From Ilumatobacteraceae bacterium (GTDB lineage: Bacteria; Actinomycetota; Acidimicrobiia; Acidimicrobiales; Ilumatobacteraceae): a DNA stretch of 26,238 bases. Both the position numbers and the translations under genes were made by a program. The DNA lies in contig JAHRVJ010000075.1 in NCBI GenBank assembly GCA_019090765.1, positions 1-26,238 on the forward strand. The letters run 5' to 3'. Position 1 is the first letter of the stretch; the number at the start of each line of letters is the position of its first letter. Shown piece after piece: positions 24,117 to 26,238 of the stretch. The notes under the pieces are model-generated. The model was not told where the DNA came from, did no database searches, and saw only the letters and a list, made by a program, of their open reading frames with translations.

Positions 24117-24617
24117 CTAGTGCTCCTGGCGAAACCCTTTGGGGACAGCACCTTGCCAATGGTGAGCCGCGAGTAGTTGAAGTTCTCGCTCCCGCATCTG
24201 GGTTCTCTCCGCCGGTTCAGCGTGGTCGTAACCGAGCACGTGCAGCAGCCCATGCACGACCAGTAGCGCCAACTCGTCATCAATCGTTCCAGCATGTGTG
24301 TCGTACTGGCTCGCCGCCACGGCCGGACTGACGACGACATCACCAAGCAGTTTGGGGATCCCGTCAGGAACTTCGTCGTCCATCGGGAAGGCCAAGACGT
24401 CTGTCTCTCCCGTCCCCTGCATGTGCTGCACGTTCAAATCGGCGATATCGCCGCGATCGATGAACGTCACGGTTAGTTCCCCCGTGGCTCCTTCAGCGGT
24501 GAGTGCCGCGCTCGCTAGCTGTCGCCAACGCTCAACGTCGATAACCACCTCGGGAGAGTCATCAGGGTTGCGTCCATCGCTAACCACGACGGCAACCGTG
24601 CCGACGGGATCGCTCAC
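24117..24617 (-). CDS. ybeY: Endoribonuclease YbeY (rRNA maturation factor)
   Basis: A zinc-dependent RNase for 16S rRNA 3' maturation and ribosome quality control. The 166-residue protein has the family signature HGLLHVLGYDH with the zinc ligands His122, His126 and His132, preceded by LNVQHMQGTGETDVLAFP and GDVVVSP. The start is GTG at 24617, which overlaps the phoH stop by four bases (GTGA), the usual phoH-ybeY coupling. The hlyC/corC gene that often follows is absent; an SDR follows instead. Confidence 0.95.
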   Translation of the reverse strand: MSDPVGTVAVVVSDGRNPDDSPEVVIDVERWRQLASAALTAEGATGELTVTFIDRGDIADLNVQHMQGTGETDVLAFPMDDEVPDGIPKLLGDVVVSPAVAASQYDTHAGTIDDELALLVVHGLLHVLGYDHAEPAERTQMRERELQLLAAHHWQGAVPKGFRQEH

Positions 24618-25579
24618 GATTGCGCTGTGTGGCGCTCGTAGGCGGCAACGATGTCGGCAACAATCTTGTGCCGTACAACGTCGGCGCCGGTTAGCCGTAC
24701 GAAGGCGAGGTTGTCGATACCCGCAAGCGTCTGCTCAAGGCGAGCCAGGCCGCTCTTGCCGGTTGGTACGTCAACTTGAGTTGTGTCGCCAGTAACGACC
24801 ACCCGAGAACCGAACCCAATGCGAGTGAGGAACATTTTCATTTGCTCAGCAGTCGCGTTCTGCGCCTCGTCGAGGATGATGAAGCTGTTGTTCAGAGTCC
24901 GGCCGCGCATGAATGCCAGCGGCGCCACCTCGACGACCTGACGTTCAAGAAGGCGTTGGACCGCCTCAACATCAAGCATGTCGTAGAGCGCGTCGTACAG
25001 CGGGCGAAGATACGGGTCGATCTTGGCCATCAGGTCACCTGGCAGAAATCCAAGACGCTCTCCAGCTTCAACAGCTGGCCGAGTCAAAATGATTCGTTCG
25101 ACTTCCTTTGCTTGGAGCGCGCGTACCGCCATCGCGACCGCGAGCCACGACTTGCCAGTACCAGCCGGGCCCAAGCCGAAGGTGATCACGTTGTTGGAGA
25201 TCGCGTCGACATACTTCTTCTGACCAGCAGTCTTTGGCTTTACTTGACGACCCTTGGCCCCGCGTAACACCTGATGAGCAAGGATCTCACTCGGTCGTTC
25301 CTTGGCTTGGACCATCGCAAAGACTCGTTCGAGCGTGTTGTCATCGAGTTGCTGCCCGCTTTGCAGCATCGTTGCCAACTCCTCGAACAACCGCGCGATC
25401 TCGGTCACCACAGCCTGTTCTTTGCCCGCAATACGTACTTCGTTACCACGCACGCTGATCTGCACTGATGGAAACTGCTGCTCGATGCGGCGGAGGTACT
25501 GATCGCGTGGGCCGACGAGCGCCGTCATCACATGAGTACCAGGGACGATGACGGTGGTGGTGGAGGTGCTGGTGGTCAT
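24614..25579 (-). CDS. phoH: PhoH-like ATPase (PhoL/YbeZ type)
   Basis: A cytoplasmic P-loop ATPase that partners with YbeY in many bacteria and is linked to RNA metabolism. From ATG at 25579 it has 321 residues: a Ser/Thr-rich start, a small KH-like N-terminal region (about 18-75), Walker A GPAGTGKS (137-144), RPAVEAGERLGFLPGDL and Walker B IILDEAQN. A longer frame from 25651 would add 24 residues without family features and is rejected. It leads the phoH-ybeY unit. A hairpin at 25609-25629 lies in its probable leader. Confidence 0.94.
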   Translation of the reverse strand: MTTSTSTTTVIVPGTHVMTALVGPRDQYLRRIEQQFPSVQISVRGNEVRIAGKEQAVVTEIARLFEELATMLQSGQQLDDNTLERVFAMVQAKERPSEILAHQVLRGAKGRQVKPKTAGQKKYVDAISNNVITFGLGPAGTGKSWLAVAMAVRALQAKEVERIILTRPAVEAGERLGFLPGDLMAKIDPYLRPLYDALYDMLDVEAVQRLLERQVVEVAPLAFMRGRTLNNSFIILDEAQNATAEQMKMFLTRIGFGSRVVVTGDTTQVDVPTGKSGLARLEQTLAGIDNLAFVRLTGADVVRHKIVADIVAAYERHTAQS

Positions 25580-25608
25580 TTGGTGGTAGCTAGACGGCGG
25601 TCTCGTTT

Positions 25609-25629
25609 GCAGCCCGATTGTCGGGTTGC
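25609..25629. repeat. Nine-base-pair hairpin upstream of phoH
   Basis: GCAGCCCGA and TCGGGTTGC pair over nine bases (one G-T pair on the plus strand) around a three-base loop TTG. It lies 30 bases before the phoH ATG and so would be in its leader, where it might affect translation or bind a regulator. No U-run follows on either strand, so it is not a standard intrinsic terminator. Confidence 0.5.
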
Positions 25630-25691
25630 TCGAATCGCCGCCAGCCCCCAACGATAGTGCCTCGTCTCGCGAAGGTGACGCGCTCGCTCCC

Positions 25692-25705
25692 CTCGCCGCG
25701 GCGAG
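25692..25705. repeat. Perfect 14-base palindrome in the phoH / membrane-protein divergent region
   Basis: CTCGCCGCGGCGAG equals its own reverse complement. It sits between the two divergent genes, 113 bases from the phoH ATG and 71 from the other ATG. It could be a regulator site, but GC-rich palindromes also arise by chance in such DNA. The remainder of 25580-25775 shows no gene. Confidence 0.4.
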
Positions 25706-25760
25706 TCGATGGAGAAATTTCTACGGTTCCCTGGTCAGGCTGCCGATAAATCCACTGCGT

Positions 25761-25766
25761 GATAAT
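25761..25766 (+). promoter_or_regulatory. Candidate -10 box (GATAAT) for the membrane-protein gene
   Basis: GATAAT, preceded by TG-like bases (CGTGATAAT), matches TATAAT at five of six positions and lies nine bases before ATG 25776. A transcript starting here would be nearly leaderless and would favour the 25776 start. No clear -35 is present. Confidence 0.4.
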
Positions 25767-25775
25767 TGTCGCACG

Positions 25776-26238
25776 ATGCGAGCACGCATTCCGCCATCCC
25801 GAAAGGGCACAACAAACGACATGAGTAGCACTCTTGCGAAACTCTCATGGGTCTATGTCGTCCTGGGTATCTGCGCGTCCGCGTTTTGCGTTCTGCTAGA
25901 CGGCCCAGCACGAGTTGTCTTCTTCCTGATCCTCGCCGCCGCGCTGACCCCAGGGTTTGCTATTGCCGCTCGCGGCAACCTGCTTCCAGGGCGGCTCCTG
26001 AGGGCCCTGATACTGACCAGCATCTACGGGTCGATAGCGGCAGTAATCTGCTTCCTCGTTAGCAGCGACGAGCATGCAAGTGTGATCACTGCGACAGTGT
26101 TGCTGATCACCAATCTGACAATCCTTGCAGCGACGACCTATACCGCTCGTCTACGGCGTGCGCCATTCGATCGTGGCGACATCCTGGATGGTCTACTGAT
26201 CGCTCTTGCAGGTGCAACGGTTGCTTGGCTGACAGTCA
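25776..26238 (+). CDS. N-terminal part of a multi-pass membrane protein, possibly a membrane sensor of a GGDEF/EAL protein; cut by window end
   Basis: An open frame from ATG 25776 (or ATG 25821) runs to the window end without a stop, giving at least 154 residues. It has about five hydrophobic segments: LSWVYVVLGICASAFCVLL, ARVVFFLILAAALTPGFAIA, LILTSIYGSIAAVICFLV, VITATVLLITNLTILAATT and the start of ILDGLLIALAGATVAWLTV. The spacing and the DGLLIALAGATVAW block recall the membrane sensor halves of actinobacterial diguanylate cyclase/phosphodiesterase proteins, but no catalytic domain is within view. The membrane nature is seen; the c-di-GMP link is a guess. It is divergent from phoH. Confidence 0.7.
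   Translation, partial: MRARIPPSRKGTTNDMSSTLAKLSWVYVVLGICASAFCVLLDGPARVVFFLILAAALTPGFAIAARGNLLPGRLLRALILTSIYGSIAAVICFLVSSDEHASVITATVLLITNLTILAATTYTARLRRAPFDRGDILDGLLIALAGATVAWLTV

Overview
The window looks like a compact chromosomal segment of a high-GC actinobacterium, most likely of the Acidimicrobiia (Ilumatobacter-like) type. This is inferred from several things: the single-chain archaeal-type glycyl-tRNA synthetase, an MtrAB/LpqB-like two-component locus with a GerMN lipoprotein, actinobacterial-style FadD15 and FadD19-like acyl-CoA synthetases, a short actinobacterial MenE, frequent GTG starts, and -10 boxes that suggest leaderless transcripts. Taxonomy was not tested by any search. No mobile elements, CRISPR arrays, tRNA or rRNA genes were seen.

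Layout. At 1-2.7 kb, a minus-strand unit runs cis-prenyltransferase-like gene, recO, glyS, then the first codons of a probable small monooxygenase-like gene. At 2.8-5.3 kb, the divergent plus-strand unit holds uppS and a DinG/YoaA-type helicase. At 5.3-9.2 kb are an E. coli-like class II aldolase (minus), then an alpha/beta hydrolase and a long-chain acyl-CoA synthetase (plus). At 9.2-12.3 kb, a response regulator (minus) is divergent from a histidine kinase and a GerMN lipoprotein (plus), with two large inverted repeats between them. Era (minus) follows. At 13.2-23.3 kb lies a menaquinone cluster with strands flipping every one or two genes: a FadD19-like synthetase, menG and menF (plus), menD (minus), frnE-like and menH (plus), menA (minus), amidase and menE (plus). 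At 23.3-25.6 kb are an SDR, ybeY and phoH (minus). The window ends inside a multi-pass membrane protein gene on the plus strand.

How the genes fit together. MenF, MenD, MenH, MenE, MenA and MenG cover most of the classical o-succinylbenzoate route; MenC and MenB are not here. The old phoH-ybeY-era-recO-uppS neighbourhood can still be read on the minus strand, but it is split by the other genes.

The most striking signal is at 2.1-3.5 kb. Two cis-prenyltransferase homologues sit head to head, 56 bp apart. The plus-strand UppS keeps the catalytic MDGNGRW motif but stops before the C-terminal RxG segment and has lost the conserved Glu of the AYAELYF block. The minus-strand homologue has lost the catalytic Asp and substrate-binding residues but keeps that Glu and ends in RERRFGG. 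This reciprocal loss is the pattern of the eukaryotic DHDDS/NgBR (Rer2/Nus1) heteromer and suggests a bacterial two-subunit undecaprenyl diphosphate synthase.
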